From: Neoconidiobolus thromboides FSU 785
Taxonomy: Eukaryota; Entomophthoromycota; Entomophthoromycetes; Entomophthorales; Neoconidiobolaceae
Assembly (NCBI GenBank): GCA_025603075.1
Contig: MU626295.1
Span: 1 to 64,000 of the forward strand
Length of the DNA stretch: 64,000 nt
Direction of reading: 5' to 3'
Shown in pieces: positions 11,559 through 23,715 of the stretch (its first letter is position 1; each line of letters begins with the position of its first letter). The notes under the pieces are model-generated. The model was not told the DNA's origin. It did no database searches and was given only the letters and a program-made list of their open reading frames with translations. A program made the translations under genes and the position numbers.

Positions 11559-12305
11559 ATGGATAGCGAAACAAATACTAGCTTACAATGCACCAGTGGT
11601 GAAATTGCTGAATTTTTTAAAAAAGAAATGGGAATAGACAATGATTTCTTTATGGAACCCTCAAGTTTACCGTATAACAATATGTTTATGGAACCAAAGC
11701 CTTTATCCCCGATTTTACCATATCACTTAGAACATGATAATTTACAGCTCCCTCCAATAGATGCGACCTTTTCTTATAGTCATCCACAATATATGCCAGA
11801 ATTATGGCAATCCAATAAAAGTGATTCAAGTGATAGTAGTATGTCAACCCCTGAAACTTTAAAAACAAGTCAATTTTCACATTCAAATATTATGTATAGT
11901 ACAATGGGACACCCTATGGAATTGTTGTATCATCCCAGCTTTTATCCAATGCACCCAGTAGCCGGACTACAAAATCATCCATTGTACACTCAACAGTACA
12001 ATGATCCAAATATGATGCAATTCCGTGTGCCTAGCGTTTACAACACAAATATGGTACCTTCAATGCCATTATCGAACCACACTTTAATGACTTCTTTTCC
12101 TTCTAAACCATTGAATCCAGCACACAAGAGGTATCGTTGTACTATTTGTGGGAAAGGGTTTTCGAGACCATCATCACTGACTACACACACTTACTCCCAC
12201 ACAGGAGAAAAACCATTCCGTTGTAACGTTGAAGGTTGTGGACGCCAATTTTCAGTTGTTTCTAATTTGCGTCGACATGGGAAAGTTCACCAATCAAGTA
12301 ATTGA
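11559..12305 (+). CDS. C2H2 zinc-finger transcription factor
   Basis: A 248-residue, single-exon protein. Two C-terminal C2H2 fingers are clear: Cys194/Cys197/His210/His214 and Cys222/Cys227/His240/His244, joined by the canonical TGEKPF linker. The first 190 residues are Pro-, Ser-, Met- and Gln-rich with no fold visible, as in an activation region. The second finger (CNVEGCGRQFSVVSNLRRH) resembles one often seen in fungal two-finger regulators. Target genes cannot be told. More than 2 kb of gene-free DNA lies upstream, so control may be complex. Confidence 0.9.
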   Translation: MDSETNTSLQCTSGEIAEFFKKEMGIDNDFFMEPSSLPYNNMFMEPKPLSPILPYHLEHDNLQLPPIDATFSYSHPQYMPELWQSNKSDSSDSSMSTPETLKTSQFSHSNIMYSTMGHPMELLYHPSFYPMHPVAGLQNHPLYTQQYNDPNMMQFRVPSVYNTNMVPSMPLSNHTLMTSFPSKPLNPAHKRYRCTICGKGFSRPSSLTTHTYSHTGEKPFRCNVEGCGRQFSVVSNLRRHGKVHQSSN

Positions 12306-13258
12306 TTGTGAGTAAAGTGTGACTATTTAATACTATTATCGTTGAATTTTTGTTATCAAAAAATGGGTTATTATTTTATTTAACCATGCTTTTTTTAATA
12401 GATAAAAATGTTTTATAAATAAAATAATATTAATTTAATTTTTTTATTTAACACACATCGATTTTAAATAATTTTTTGCTTGACTAAAGTCTATTATTCA
12501 TTATGAACTAAGTTTTCACTATTTTAATAATTTGATATTTTTATACCGTCTAGTAGTGCTTTTCTAATGTAATTTAATGTTTTTTTTTGTTTTTTAATAG
12601 AACTTAATACTTTTATTAAATTTTATATATTAATATTTTTAAAAAATGTACTTAAGCATATTCACAGGTGATTAAACTAAAAAAGTAAATTTGTCTAAAA
12701 TTCAGTTTATTTTTTTCCACCCTTAACAAAATAATTCAACAATTTTTTTCTCCAAGCTTTGATGACACATATAAACGGCAGTGCAATTAAAAATTAGTTC
12801 GTTAAACGGACTAAAATAAATAAATAGTTTCTAAGGACAATTTACTTTTAAACTCAAGTTTAGTTATAAGTTTTGAAAAGGAAAAGTCAACAGAAGGAGT
12901 TTTATTTAAATTAAAATTATATGTTACGTTATAGTTTAATTATAAATAATAAATAGATGGAATATAGTAATTTAGCCTACACTCAAAAAAATTATTAAAT
13001 GAAAAGTTCACTAAACTATTACTTTTTTAAAAATAAGTATATTCCTTTTACCCAAAAAAGATGAAATAAAAGATTGATTAAGTGAACAGAAAAAGAGGGA
13101 ACGTCAAACTTTAATAGACATAAATTAAAAAAAATTTCAAATTTGTTTCATAAAATTAATAAGATGCTTGATAGACAAGAGCTAGTTTAAAACTTTATCC
13201 TTTATTTCTTAAAAAAATAAAACTCTTATCTTTTATTCTTTATTTACTTAGAACTAGA
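12306..13258. other. Intergenic, nothing recognised
   Basis: AT-rich sequence with homopolymer runs between two plus-strand genes. I see no coding, RNA or repeat feature. Confidence 0.5.
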
Positions 13259-13792
13259 ATGTTATCTTATAATACACATAGACAAAGGAATTACTATACA
13301 AATAGCCAATCTAACTATTATCAAAATGAAAAACTTACTGTGCCCTGTTTATTATGCTCCATGGTACTTTTAGATGCAATACAGATAATTTCGCTTTATA
13401 ATCTTGAAATCAAAAACCTTACAAGTTCAAGCACAATATCATTAGCTTTATCATTGGCAACACAGATAAGCTTAGCATCCTTTATAGTGAATCTTTTATT
13501 GATAGAGCCTAGTAAAATTATATCAAAATTGCCAAAAGATATCTATGACTTGTTAAAATGTCCTTTAAAAACAATACTCTTAAGTTTGATCATGCTTTTC
13601 TTATCAAATTATGTATTTTATTTTTGTATCTATGCTATTGAATCGAGTGAGTTATTAAATAATAGTGGATTATCTGTATACTCCCTTTTTATTACTTCGT
13701 CATTCAACTCTATAGGTTGGGCTTATCTGGTTTATAATTCAGTTGATTTTGATATTTTGTTTGCTAACTCCTTAAGTAATCTCTCGTTTTAA
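13259..13792 (+). CDS. Small multi-pass membrane protein of unknown function
   Basis: A 177-residue, single-exon protein. After a polar Tyr/Asn/Gln-rich N-terminus (residues 1-27) there are about four hydrophobic stretches, near residues 28-48, 62-84, 104-127 and 138-158. Loops are short. I recognise no family motif. It converges with Vts1 on the other strand. The gene is supported by its length, ATG and composition only. Confidence 0.55.
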   Translation: MLSYNTHRQRNYYTNSQSNYYQNEKLTVPCLLCSMVLLDAIQIISLYNLEIKNLTSSSTISLALSLATQISLASFIVNLLLIEPSKIISKLPKDIYDLLKCPLKTILLSLIMLFLSNYVFYFCIYAIESSELLNNSGLSVYSLFITSSFNSIGWAYLVYNSVDFDILFANSLSNLSF

Positions 13793-14274
13793 TTTAATAA
13801 AACACTAATATTATTGTTTATTTTGGATTGTTCATGTTTTATTTAATAATTATAACTGCTTTTTAAATATTGCTCTTCTAACTTATATTATTCATTAATG
13901 TAACTACATTCTTAAACGAAGCTTTAGAATAACAATATGTTTGAACTTCAGTTTACTTTTCTTTTAAGAGATTTAGTTAATATAAAACTTTAAAAGCACC
14001 AATTGTTAATTTGATTTATGTGTATATATTTATTGAAAATGAAGAACACCGCTGTAAAGTGTACTTGCATAAATGATTTTAAGGTTGAATCTAAATTTAG
14101 AAAAAAATAAAATTTAAGGTGAAATGAAAATGGCACTTAAATTACTATTTAATCAATAGACTTAATAACGTTTAATAATAAAGTTAGACCATATTATCAA
14201 TAATCTAAAATAGATAACTAAAAATAAAATTCTTTATTTATAATAATGTAATATAATGGTTCAACCTTAATAAA
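13793..14274. other. Convergent intergenic region
   Basis: Lies between the 3' ends of the membrane-protein gene (+) and Vts1 (-). It is AT-rich with nothing recognised and probably holds both poly(A) sites. Confidence 0.5.
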
Positions 14275-15779
14275 TTATTGGCTGTCCTTAACCTCATTCT
14301 CGGTAGCTGGAGCCTCTACTTCAATTGAGATAGTTTCTTGAACGGATGTAGTAGCATTAGTAGTATCGTCAACCTTGGTTTCTGTTTCAACTGTAGTTTC
14401 AGTCTGTTCAGTCTTAGTTTCAGTCTTAATTTCAGTCTGTTCAGTCTTAGTTCCAGTAGGTTGATTTGGAATATCTATGTTCTTTTCTTTAGCTTCTTCA
14501 AGGACTTGAGCAAACACTTTAAGGAATTTACGGCGAGCTCCTAAAGCGGCAACTCCTTTCTTTTCAAGTGCTTCGTCATCAAGGACAACAATATCTTTCC
14601 AATACATGGTTTCAAAAAGATGAGTATATTTATGAAGTCTAAGAGAGCGCATCCATACTGGAATGTTTTCAAGGACAGCAAAGTCAGTTGGTTCAGCAGG
14701 TGGTTTAGGATCTTTAAAGGATTGTTTACTAGGCGTGTTTTGAGTAGAAGTTTGGCTTTGGCTATATTGAGATGGCGAGAAAGAAGGGTTATGTGGAGTA
14801 GCAGCCCAAGAGATAGGGGAGAGGCCTGGCGGAAAAGCAGGAGAGTTAAGGGACTTTAAGGCGGATTTTGGAGTCTTTGGAGTTTTTGGAGTTTTTGGAT
14901 AAGCGAAAGAACCGGTTTCAGCTTTATTTTCAACTTTCAAGTTAAGATTCTTTGGATTCTTCACCTTAGAGGGGGCCTTGCCCCAAGTAGAATCTTTAAC
15001 AAAGGATGCAGATTTAATGGATAAACTGATCGGACTATAATTTTGACTCCATTCATTAGCAGAGGCTTTTTTGACATCAAGTGCCACTGGGCGACTTGCT
15101 ACTCCACGATTAATGACTGGTTTGTATCCCATAATAGATGCATCACCAATACTTACTGATTTGGAATGACCATGTCTTCTTTTAACTCCATTTTCTGGGG
15201 CCATTAAATTGTTTCCCCCTTCAGTCTTTCCAGATGCAACTTCGTTAACAGCTAAATGAAGGTTAATAAATAAATTTTGAAAAATAATATAACTTACTTT
15301 GAAGGCCAAACTTAGGAGGGAAGGCTGGGGAAATCAAATCATGTGCTGGATCAACAGTAAGCTTTTGCAACACAGTAATAAAAAAACGTACTTGGACGTT
15401 AGTACATTGATGGAGTAAGGAAAAAAGGGCTGCAGTTCTTTCAGCTTCAGAAAGGGCAGAGAACCAATTCTCAACTGATCCAAGTTCCTCTTTAAAAGAG
15501 GAATCAAGATTGGCACGAGACATTTCTTCAAGCATTCTTTCATATTGAGCAAGATCCTCAAACCATTTATTCAATTCCTCACCTAATAAATATAAATAAA
15601 AGTATTTAATATTATGATAAATGCTTACTTTCCAAGTTAGGAGTGTTGAGTGTGCTAAGAATCTCTGAAGTAGGCTTAATTGCTAAAGCTTTTAAAGGAG
15701 CAGGACTATTTGAAGTAGAAGGTGCTTTTTCGGGTTGAGATTCAATGTTAGTTGCTTGTACCATCATATTTGCAGGCAT
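14275..15779 (-). CDS. VTS1: SAM-domain RNA-binding protein, Vts1/Smaug-like
   Basis: Vts1/Smaug proteins bind hairpins in mRNA through a SAM domain and recruit the CCR4-NOT deadenylase, so they act in cytoplasmic mRNA decay. Exons: 15779-15629, 15582-15298 and 15251-14275, giving 470 residues with introns of 46 nt. Exon 2 encodes a conserved N-terminal helical region ([18 protein letters not shown], then [18 protein letters not shown]) found in Vts1 proteins. The SAM domain is at about residues 335-400 ([42 protein letters not shown]), with the GARRK region that contacts RNA. Low-complexity Ser/Pro and TKTPKTPK segments precede it and a Thr/Glu-rich tail follows. Confidence 0.92.
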
Positions 15780-18100
15780 TTGATTAAATAGGTATATAGT
15801 TTATTAATTCGAATGATTTGTGTGTTTTTTATGCAGATCAAGCACGAATGATTATTAAAATTAAATTGGAATTAAAAATCCTTGATAAAAAAGGTTGTAA
15901 AGTTGATATAAAACTGATCTAAGTTTAAAAAGTTTTTAAATTGAAAATGAATTATCGAGGATTTTATACTTTTTAAATTAAGAACTTGTTCCATTAATAA
16001 AATTTCGATAGTTTAATTATCATTGCATATGATATTTATCAGCAAACCATTCGTTGAATATTTTGTTAATGATTCGTTTATTTGCTTAGAGCTTCTAAAA
16101 AAGTCAACTGTAGACCAAATAGATCAACATCGGAATAAAATAAATAGCAAATCAAAAAGGATTTTGTTATAAATGTGATAAATTATAACACTCCTGTAAT
16201 TATAGTTAAATATAAATGGTATAGTTAATCAATATATTTTTACTGCTGAATTTTACATATAATATTCATAATATTTTAATAATCATCTAATTAAATACTG
16301 TTAGAACAGATACATTTAAGCTTTAATTCTTAATTAAGATCTCTAAATAAATCTCATGGAATATTTAATTAAGTGATTAATTAATTTATATTCCGGATTG
16401 CAGTATTTTACACTAATAACTTTACTAAACATTAATATCAATACTAAAGTGAAATTAAGTATTTGCATAAACTTTTTACTTTGCTTTAGTATAATCATCA
16501 GCTTTAATTAAATAATTTAAAAATAAAGTACAAATTCATTATAAGCTCAATTGGTTATTCTACAAAGAGCTTAGTTCATTGATAAATGCCTTCTACCCAA
16601 ATAAAGCAACTGAATTTGATTTTCAATTAATTGAATATATTAAAAATGTTATTAAAGCAGCTTTTATAAATATAAAAGGACATCAAATAATAATACAAAT
16701 TAGTAAATTCTTATTTGGAAAGTATTTAATAGATTGTTTGATTATATTTGACTTTTTGTTACAACTAAGTGACACTTTTTGCTTATAGTATTATATTAAT
16801 CTAAATAGTATATTGATATCAAATAATAACTATGTTAATAATTTATAACTTGGTGTTAAAATCTAATTTAATTTTGCAAAATTCATTTTTATCTTTGCAT
16901 TTAGAAATCGGCTATTTTAAATGTGTTATCGCCATTTTTTTGAATAAGTGTTATATAAACTTATACTCCTCTTAAAATATTTACTTTTTGTCTTGGAGGA
17001 AGGTACGAGAACGTTATTACTATTGTTCTTATGTCCTCGCCTAGCATTAGCTGAGCAGAAAACCTTATCTTCCCTTCAAGACTTGCTAGATTTACTTCTT
17101 CCCTCATCTTCCACTAATATCTTATTTTTTATCTTTTAAGTGAACAAACCCACTGGATACTATCTATGATAAGTACGTTTTAAAAAATGACATTTTGATA
17201 CCTTCACTTGTCAAGCACTAAAATCAAAAGTTATTAACAAGAATGTGAAGCATATTAAAACAACATTTAAATAAATACAAAAGTAGTACAAGTAAATAAA
17301 AAATAAATCTTAAATAAAGTTTGATGAAGGCAAACCAGTATTCATATAAAGCCTTTACTAATTCTTAATAAAAAATTCCTTTTGTATAGAACAAATTCTG
17401 ATTGAAAAGCGGACAATCGAGTTAAAAGCACATCATAATTGACTTTCAAGGACTAACAGCTTCCCGTTAGTCTTTAAGTAAAATCTATTCAGTGAATTTC
17501 ATCCATAACTATTAATATTAGCGCAAGTATCTGGGATTAGGACTTGAGTTCTCATTTTCTACATTATGTTAACTTGCTAGATTTTTTACACCACCAAAGT
17601 TGATCCATCAAAAGAAAATCTCTCTGGACATTCAATTTCTTCGACTATTGGATATTTTATATAGTAAAAAAATTACGCTCTAAATTGGAAGTTAGACATT
17701 AAAGTTATCAGTTAATGACATAAAATCTCATTTTGGTTGATATTATTCTAAAATGTTTACTATCACCTTATTAAGATATATAGGTTTAAATAATGGATTA
17801 ACATTACAGGCTCGGGCTATTACTGAAGGATTTTCTATCAGTTTGAACTAAGAACGGCTTTTTAGAAGAAATGCCATATATTGTTCTATTACTATTATAG
17901 CAACATATACCGTTTGTAAAATTGATTATTTTGATTTTATCTAGAAATAGCATATTATAAAAATTATTAGGTTAAATAAAACAATATTTAAAAGTAGATT
18001 TTTAAATTGATTTAGAATGAAAAAAGTATGTGATGATTATATATATTATCTTGTAGTTATTATTTCCTAGACTCCTGGTACTATAACTCCGTAGATCAAA
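15780..18100. other. Gene-poor stretch
   Basis: About 2.3 kb with no gene I can support. A less AT-rich patch at about 16960-17130 is open in both directions but has no recognisable domain or exon partners. No MITE copy is present. Confidence 0.45.
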
Positions 18101-18109
18101 CCTTTGGCT

Positions 18110-18975
18110 TACATGTGTATAATTTAAATTTTGTATATTCGATATTTGAAGGTTTTTTAAACTTGAAATTCTTTCAAAGAGAGGTTCGAAAGCATCTATC
18201 CTACTAACCTAGATCTCCCTTAAACATGAAGCATCAAAAAATGAATTTATACTGTACATTTGTTTACTAAAATCAAAAGATTGAATCCTTAAACATGTTG
18301 ATTGGGCTGTATCATCATAAACGAAATCGTTTACATTTAAAAGTACCATTTTGTTAAAATCATTACCTAAAAAGCTTATAGGACCTTTATTTGACAAGGT
18401 ACCTATTAATTTTAGTACATCAAGTGAGTTAAATTATGGAGTGTTATTAAAGTTTAATGGTATTAAATAAGTATCACAATTAATTATTAACTTCTTTAGC
18501 TGCTTGAATAGCTCTTTTAATTTTACAAATCTGTTTAAATTGATTGAAACAGGTTTAATTTTAAATGCTGTAAGTTTATCGAGATCGAGTAGATTAATAA
18601 AATTATCTAAATCAAATGAAACTTTAATACTAACTGTTAAATTTTCAATTTCAGATGACAACTTTATATGCTTTATTATAATTGATTCATGTTTACTCCC
18701 TATAAGTAATATTATATTCTTTAGATAGAGCGAATAGTATGGTATTAAATCACATAATATGTTAATATAAGTTAACTTTGTATAATCATCACTTAAGATT
18801 TTTATTTTAGAGCACGGTAATAAACAATTTAATCGATCACTTTTTATATTTAAGTATTGTACATTGCTACCGTGATTCTTACAGAGAAAGCGTTGAATAT
18901 ATAAATGGATTAATGAATTCAGTTCATCTGAGTAGGACAAATGATTGTAAATGAGTTGAGTAAGTTATCTAAACA
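18110..18975 (-). pseudogene. Broken LRR protein, probably of the F-box family
   Basis: Minus-strand frame rich in Leu, Asn, Lys and Ile with LRR-like units (LKKLIINCDTYLI, LDVLKLIGTLSNKG, LLNVNDFVYD, ISSLKNLQISNIQNL). The same frame runs through at least two in-frame stops (after NNTP and after SCLREI) and a stop near the upstream edge. The F-box itself is not visible. The family assignment rests on composition and on the intact copy at 139-1470. Confidence 0.6.
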
Positions 18976-19591
18976 ATGCTTTATCTAAAATATTAAATCA
19001 ATCAATTTGTTTATGACATAAAATTAAGAGTAATACTGCTTACAATATCGGATAAGCCATCCAATTTTAAAGCGTTGATTTTAAGCTTTTAGTATACAAT
19101 AAAGATGATCATTTCTCTTTCTACCTGTAACGTCCTACAATGTTACAAATTAAATAGAAATCATATCACCTCTATTCATCTTTAGTACCTTTGCATTAAA
19201 TGCTGCAGTAAAGTTAATCAAACACTATTCATCTTTCAAGTGCTTCCGTTAAACATCCTTATACAAACCTTACTAAAACGTTAAACAATATATAGTGTGA
19301 TATAACTACGATAAGCAATAGCTTTATATATTTTTTGTTTTTATATAATGTACACAAGTTAATACTATTTAAGTAAAGGGTTTAAACTTTGATAGATTAT
19401 TTGCTTAAAAAGAATAATCAAAGTTTATTATCAGTAGTAGTCAAAAACAAAACCAATAAAACTCAGATAGTAAAAGGGATCTAAAAATCAAATAAATTTG
19501 ATATCAGTGGTTATTCTAAACCATTTTGAAATGGCATCCCTTATCTCTCAAAATATAACTTCTTACTTTGTATTAAATAAAAGACGACATA

Positions 19592-19693
19592 TTGTGGGTG
19601 TTTTTTTTACTTCATTACTTTTTCCATCTTTCAAGCACTATTTGAGTGGAAAAACCGTTAGTAAAATTCCTAGATACAAAAATATATCCCTTA
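19592..19693 (-). repeat. Short TIR element, copy 7
   Basis: Minus orientation, flanked by TA, with left end TTGTGGGTGT and a decayed right end. The central hexamer is AGCACT. Confidence 0.82.
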
Positions 19694-19928
19694 TATTATG
19701 AAATGGTGGTTTTCTACTAGTAGGGCTTTTACATCTCCCATAACTCAGTATAGTTACTTTTAATCTGTAGAACTCATATAAGGGATATCTTTGATATGTT
19801 GTCTATTTTTACAGGAGTATTCGTGAGCATGGTATTTATAATTGGTTAAAATTCACAATACATTTAAAGTTTTAAATCAAATATACAGCTTTAACCTCAG
19901 ATACTCATGCTATGCTTTGTAATAATTT

Positions 19929-20196
19929 TCATCCTATTGAAACATTATACCACTTGTTTTTCTTATTATCGCTATTTACCAACTCAAGTGGATAGATGAT
20001 CATATTCAAAACACACTCTTTCGTTCTGTTATTTAAAAACACCACAAATGACAGTCTGTCTAGCGAAATCATCACTTCAAATGCCTCATGAAATCTATAA
20101 AAACGTACACTCTTGAGCACTCATATCAACAGTTAATTTATCATTTTTAATCCTAAACCATTCTCTAGATGAAAATAGCTTAAAACGGAAGGGCAT
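19929..20196 (-). pseudogene. Frameshifted gene fragment of unknown family
   Basis: A minus-strand ATG at 20196 opens a frame (MPFRFKLFSSREWFRIKN...) that stops after QECTF. A second frame continues at once (YRFHEAFEVMISLDRLSFVV) for 55 more residues to a stop at 19929. The composition is protein-like across the break, so one frameshift in a former gene is the simplest reading. I recognise no family. Confidence 0.4.
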
Positions 20197-21183
20197 TAAT
20201 TGAATTAAGGTTGTTTAAAATACAGGTGAGTTTAAAGAGCTGATTAAAACCTCAAGCAATATTTTCCTATTTGAATTAGATTTAAGTTAACAAATCATAT
20301 TAATTAAATTTAAAAAGAAGTAAAAAATACAATTTCACAGTACTTGTCTTCAATGAACTTTACGATAAATCTAATCCGGAAAAATATTGAGCCTTGGGTT
20401 TAAATTATCCCAATCTTAGTTCTAACTAGATTCTTAATTTCTTTCGTGTATGTTTCTAATTAAAGTTTGAATCTATTGAGAAGGAATTCTATAATAAACC
20501 TTAGTATTACTATCTTCTATTAATAACTTATAATAAAAAAGGATGATTTAATACAAATGACAGTATGCTCATACCATATAAAGAATTATTTCATTTACAA
20601 AATTCTTACTATAATATCAGCTTATAGCTAGATGATAAGACGTCAAAGAAATGAACTATTTTAAGATCTAAAAGGATTTTGACAACTAAACTTTCAAAAT
20701 CAGACATTTAGTCTATCCTACCTCTACTGTTTCATACATCTGGATTTATCTTTATAAAGCGGAAAACAACTCAAATGTTGTATATGATTTGGTCGAAATT
20801 AGGCTCTCCTAAACCAGAGTGTTTCCTATATAGTATAAAAGTTACATCTTACTCTAAATGTTCCTTACTTCTTCCTCTAATAGCATTTTAAACCCAAATC
20901 ACCTCTATTTCAACTCTGATTAAATTTTCTATTCATTATTGACGCATTTGCAAGTCTCGAAATTCAATATTTTGAAAGAAAAAGTGATCTTTTTAATCTA
21001 TTTACTAGCATTCATATATTAATACTCATAATTTTGAATTATATGATAAATTTTTGCAATTTTTTATTTATGATAAGGATTGTATTATATTAAACAAAGT
21101 TAATTAATAATGAAAATGTTGTACATGTTATAAAAATAAAATAAATATTAGTATTAAGACTATTTATTATTAAAAAAAGACAA
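20197..21183. other. Intergenic, nothing recognised
   Basis: AT-rich, with no gene, tRNA or repeat copy seen. It lies downstream of the small cell-surface protein gene. Confidence 0.45.
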
Positions 21184-21489
21184 TTAATTAGCAAGATAGC
21201 CAGCAACAATAGTACCAAAGAGGGAGGCTACAAAGTTTGACTTAATTGAAAATCCGGAAGAGGTACCAGAAGTAGTAGAAACTCCACTAACAGTAGTTGG
21301 CATGTCCCCAGTTGAAGTTGAAGTTAAAGTTGAAGTAGATGCAGCATCGCCAGTAATAACAGTTGGTGATTGAGTGTCTCCCATACTAGAATTAGAGGTA
21401 TCCATTACTGAATCAGGAGAAGTATTAGAGCTATCTTGAGCAGATACTAAGGTAAGGAATACAGATACAATTAAAGTATTGAAACGCAT
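21184..21489 (-). CDS. Small secreted Ser/Thr-rich protein, likely GPI-anchored
   Basis: A 101-residue, single-exon protein. Residues 1-17 form a signal peptide (MRFNTLIVSVFLTLVSA) with a likely cut after SA. Residues about 18-80 are almost all Ser, Thr, Asp and Gly, a typical O-glycosylated stalk. The end (SNFVASLFGTIVAGYLAN) is a hydrophobic tail with small residues before it, consistent with a GPI-addition signal. Such short mucin-like proteins sit on the fungal plasma membrane or wall. No enzymatic domain is present. The exact anchor site is a guess. Confidence 0.8.
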   Translation of the reverse strand: MRFNTLIVSVFLTLVSAQDSSNTSPDSVMDTSNSSMGDTQSPTVITGDAASTSTLTSTSTGDMPTTVSGVSTTSGTSSGFSIKSNFVASLFGTIVAGYLAN

Positions 21490-22234
21490 TTTATATTGAT
21501 ATGGAATATTATATATTTTTTAAAGTTGAAGCGTTGATTTTTATTTCTTTTTATAGCTTTTCTTGGAAATATGGTGTATGCCAAGCCATTTTAAATTGAG
21601 ACATTACTGAATTAAAATTTTAAAGCTCCTTTGGCTATTTGGAATCTTATTTTATTTTGGTGTATTCTATCATGATTTAATTAGGAATATAATTGAAAAT
21701 AATAGTTTTAGTAGTTCATTCAATAGTTCTTTAGTAAATAATATTCTTTTTTATTTATTGATGGATAAAGTTAATGATCCGGCTAAGTTCAAAAGTTCAA
21801 AATTTACAGTTTAACCTTTATAGTGATAATTTCGAGCTTATTCAAAAGGATGACAATTTCTATAGGATTTGTTTATAACTATCAAAAGCTGAAGAAATAA
21901 AGCTTCAAAAAGATAGACTTCGATTGTAAATGAACTCATATCCAAGGCCTCACAACTTTAAATCGAACATCTTTTTCCAGATAACGATACTTTAAAAGTT
22001 ATTTAAGGTCATTTTATATAGTAGTCATATTTTTTCAATTGAAAAACATTCTTGATTATAAGATAGTAGATATTTTACAATTAAAATTTAGTTAGTTTGT
22101 AAAAAAGCTATATCATAACAACCTTATACTCTTACCAATTAAGATTCACAAAGAAATCAAGATTATTAAACTTACGACCTAGTAATACAAAAAATTATTT
22201 AATTCACTTAATCTTGACTTTATGTTAGTATATA

Positions 22235-22330
22235 TGGGGATGTATTTTTTTGTTAAGAATTTTACCAACAATCTTTCCCACTTAAATAGCGCTCAAAAAT
22301 GGAAAATAATGAAATCAAAAAACATTCCCA
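22235..22330 (+). repeat. Short TIR element, copy 8
   Basis: Flanked by TA, with ends TGGGGATGT and ACATTCCCA and central AGCGCT. Confidence 0.9.
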
Positions 22331-22786
22331 TATTTTATTACAATTATGTACTAAACAATTAGGTATGTTTGATTATTTTCAAATTTTCTCAACTAAATGT
22401 TAATAATTTAATATAAAATTTTAAAAAATGTATATAAAAGCTTAATATCTATATATAATGCTTCTGATTGATGGATTTTAGTTGTGATAAATTTTTTAAA
22501 TAACATATTTGGAATATAAATCCATTTGCTTACAATTTACTTTAAACTTTCATGTTTATTGAAATTCATTTATAAAATCATTAAAACTTTATTACAGTCT
22601 AAAATTTAATATATACTTAAAATAAATATTCTATAATAATATGCAGTGAAATTATCAAATAATTAAAAATATAGTTAAAAATCCTTTAAAATATATTTGA
22701 TATGCTTTCTATGCAATATCTAAAAATGATTAGAACTTTAACTTTTAAATTATTATCAAAATTTATATCTAATTCCACAAAATATA

Positions 22787-22880
22787 TGGGGATGTTTTTT
22801 TAGTTTTATTACTTTTTCCATTTTTAAGCGCTATTTGAGTGAAAAGATTGTTAGTAAAACTAAAAAAAAATACACCTCCA
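22787..22880 (-). repeat. Short TIR element, copy 9
   Basis: Minus orientation, with left end TGGGGATGT preceded by TA and right end ACACCTCCA followed by TG. The central AGCGCT is intact. Confidence 0.88.
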
Positions 22881-23715
22881 TGTTTGTATTCTTTGTTTTA
22901 TAAAAATAATAAGATATAAGACACGAAACTGACATGGTATCAAATCTAACCACTTAGACTTTTTTTATATGATTTTAAAAATGTCCCAAAAGGTAAAAAC
23001 ATCCTGAGGATATTAAAAACCTTAGTTGATCTTTTGAATTCTTTTCTAAATACAAGTACATAATCTTTGTATAAATGATAGTTTTCCAATATAATGATTG
23101 TGCTATTTTGTAGTAATTATAGAGTTTACCAATGCTGTTTAATGTAGCAAATCTGCCTATAGTCTATGCTAAGCTATAGTGGCCATTACTATATAAAAAC
23201 CTACAGCCTGCCAATTTATCATATCAGAATATTACTTCACACTGGTTTAGGTTTGGCTTCAACAAGATAAAAAGCTACACGAGAGAGTGAATTAATACTT
23301 TTATAATATCTTAGAGTAAACGCTGTTTCGAAAATTTTAAGTCTGTTATTGATGCCATTTAAAAAGTAGATAATTTTAGGTTTTTAGAGTAAAAAAATAG
23401 TTTTCAAATATTTTGTTATGTAGTTTAAGAACTTGATATTTTTCCTATGTTTGCAAACTAATATGCCTGTAGTCACTTAAGTGATACAACTAGAACTAAG
23501 AATGTTTTTAATTTCAAATTAATAATGGTTACACTAATCCACCAAAAGGCTGTCCCTATCCCTTATAATTAATACAATATCACTCTAATCAAACACCTGT
23601 AAAAGAAAATGATAATATATTATAAACAGTTTTTATCAGTAAATTTACAAATGATTATAATAACCTAATAAATATTTACAAACTCAATAAATGTACAATT
23701 ATTGTTTATTTGAAA

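Larger units (their letters stand above)
21490..23715. other. Gene-poor stretch with two MITE copies
   Basis: About 2.2 kb upstream of the cell-surface protein gene and downstream of a methyltransferase. It holds MITE copies 8 and 9. No gene recognised. Confidence 0.45.

Noticed and set aside
16948-17139. A 63-codon frame in a less AT-rich patch
   Set aside because: No domain, no exon partners and an equally open opposite strand.
19498-19701. A 67-codon plus-strand open frame
   Set aside because: It is made by MITE copy 7, and the same type of frame recurs at copy 21 (62319-62510, minus).
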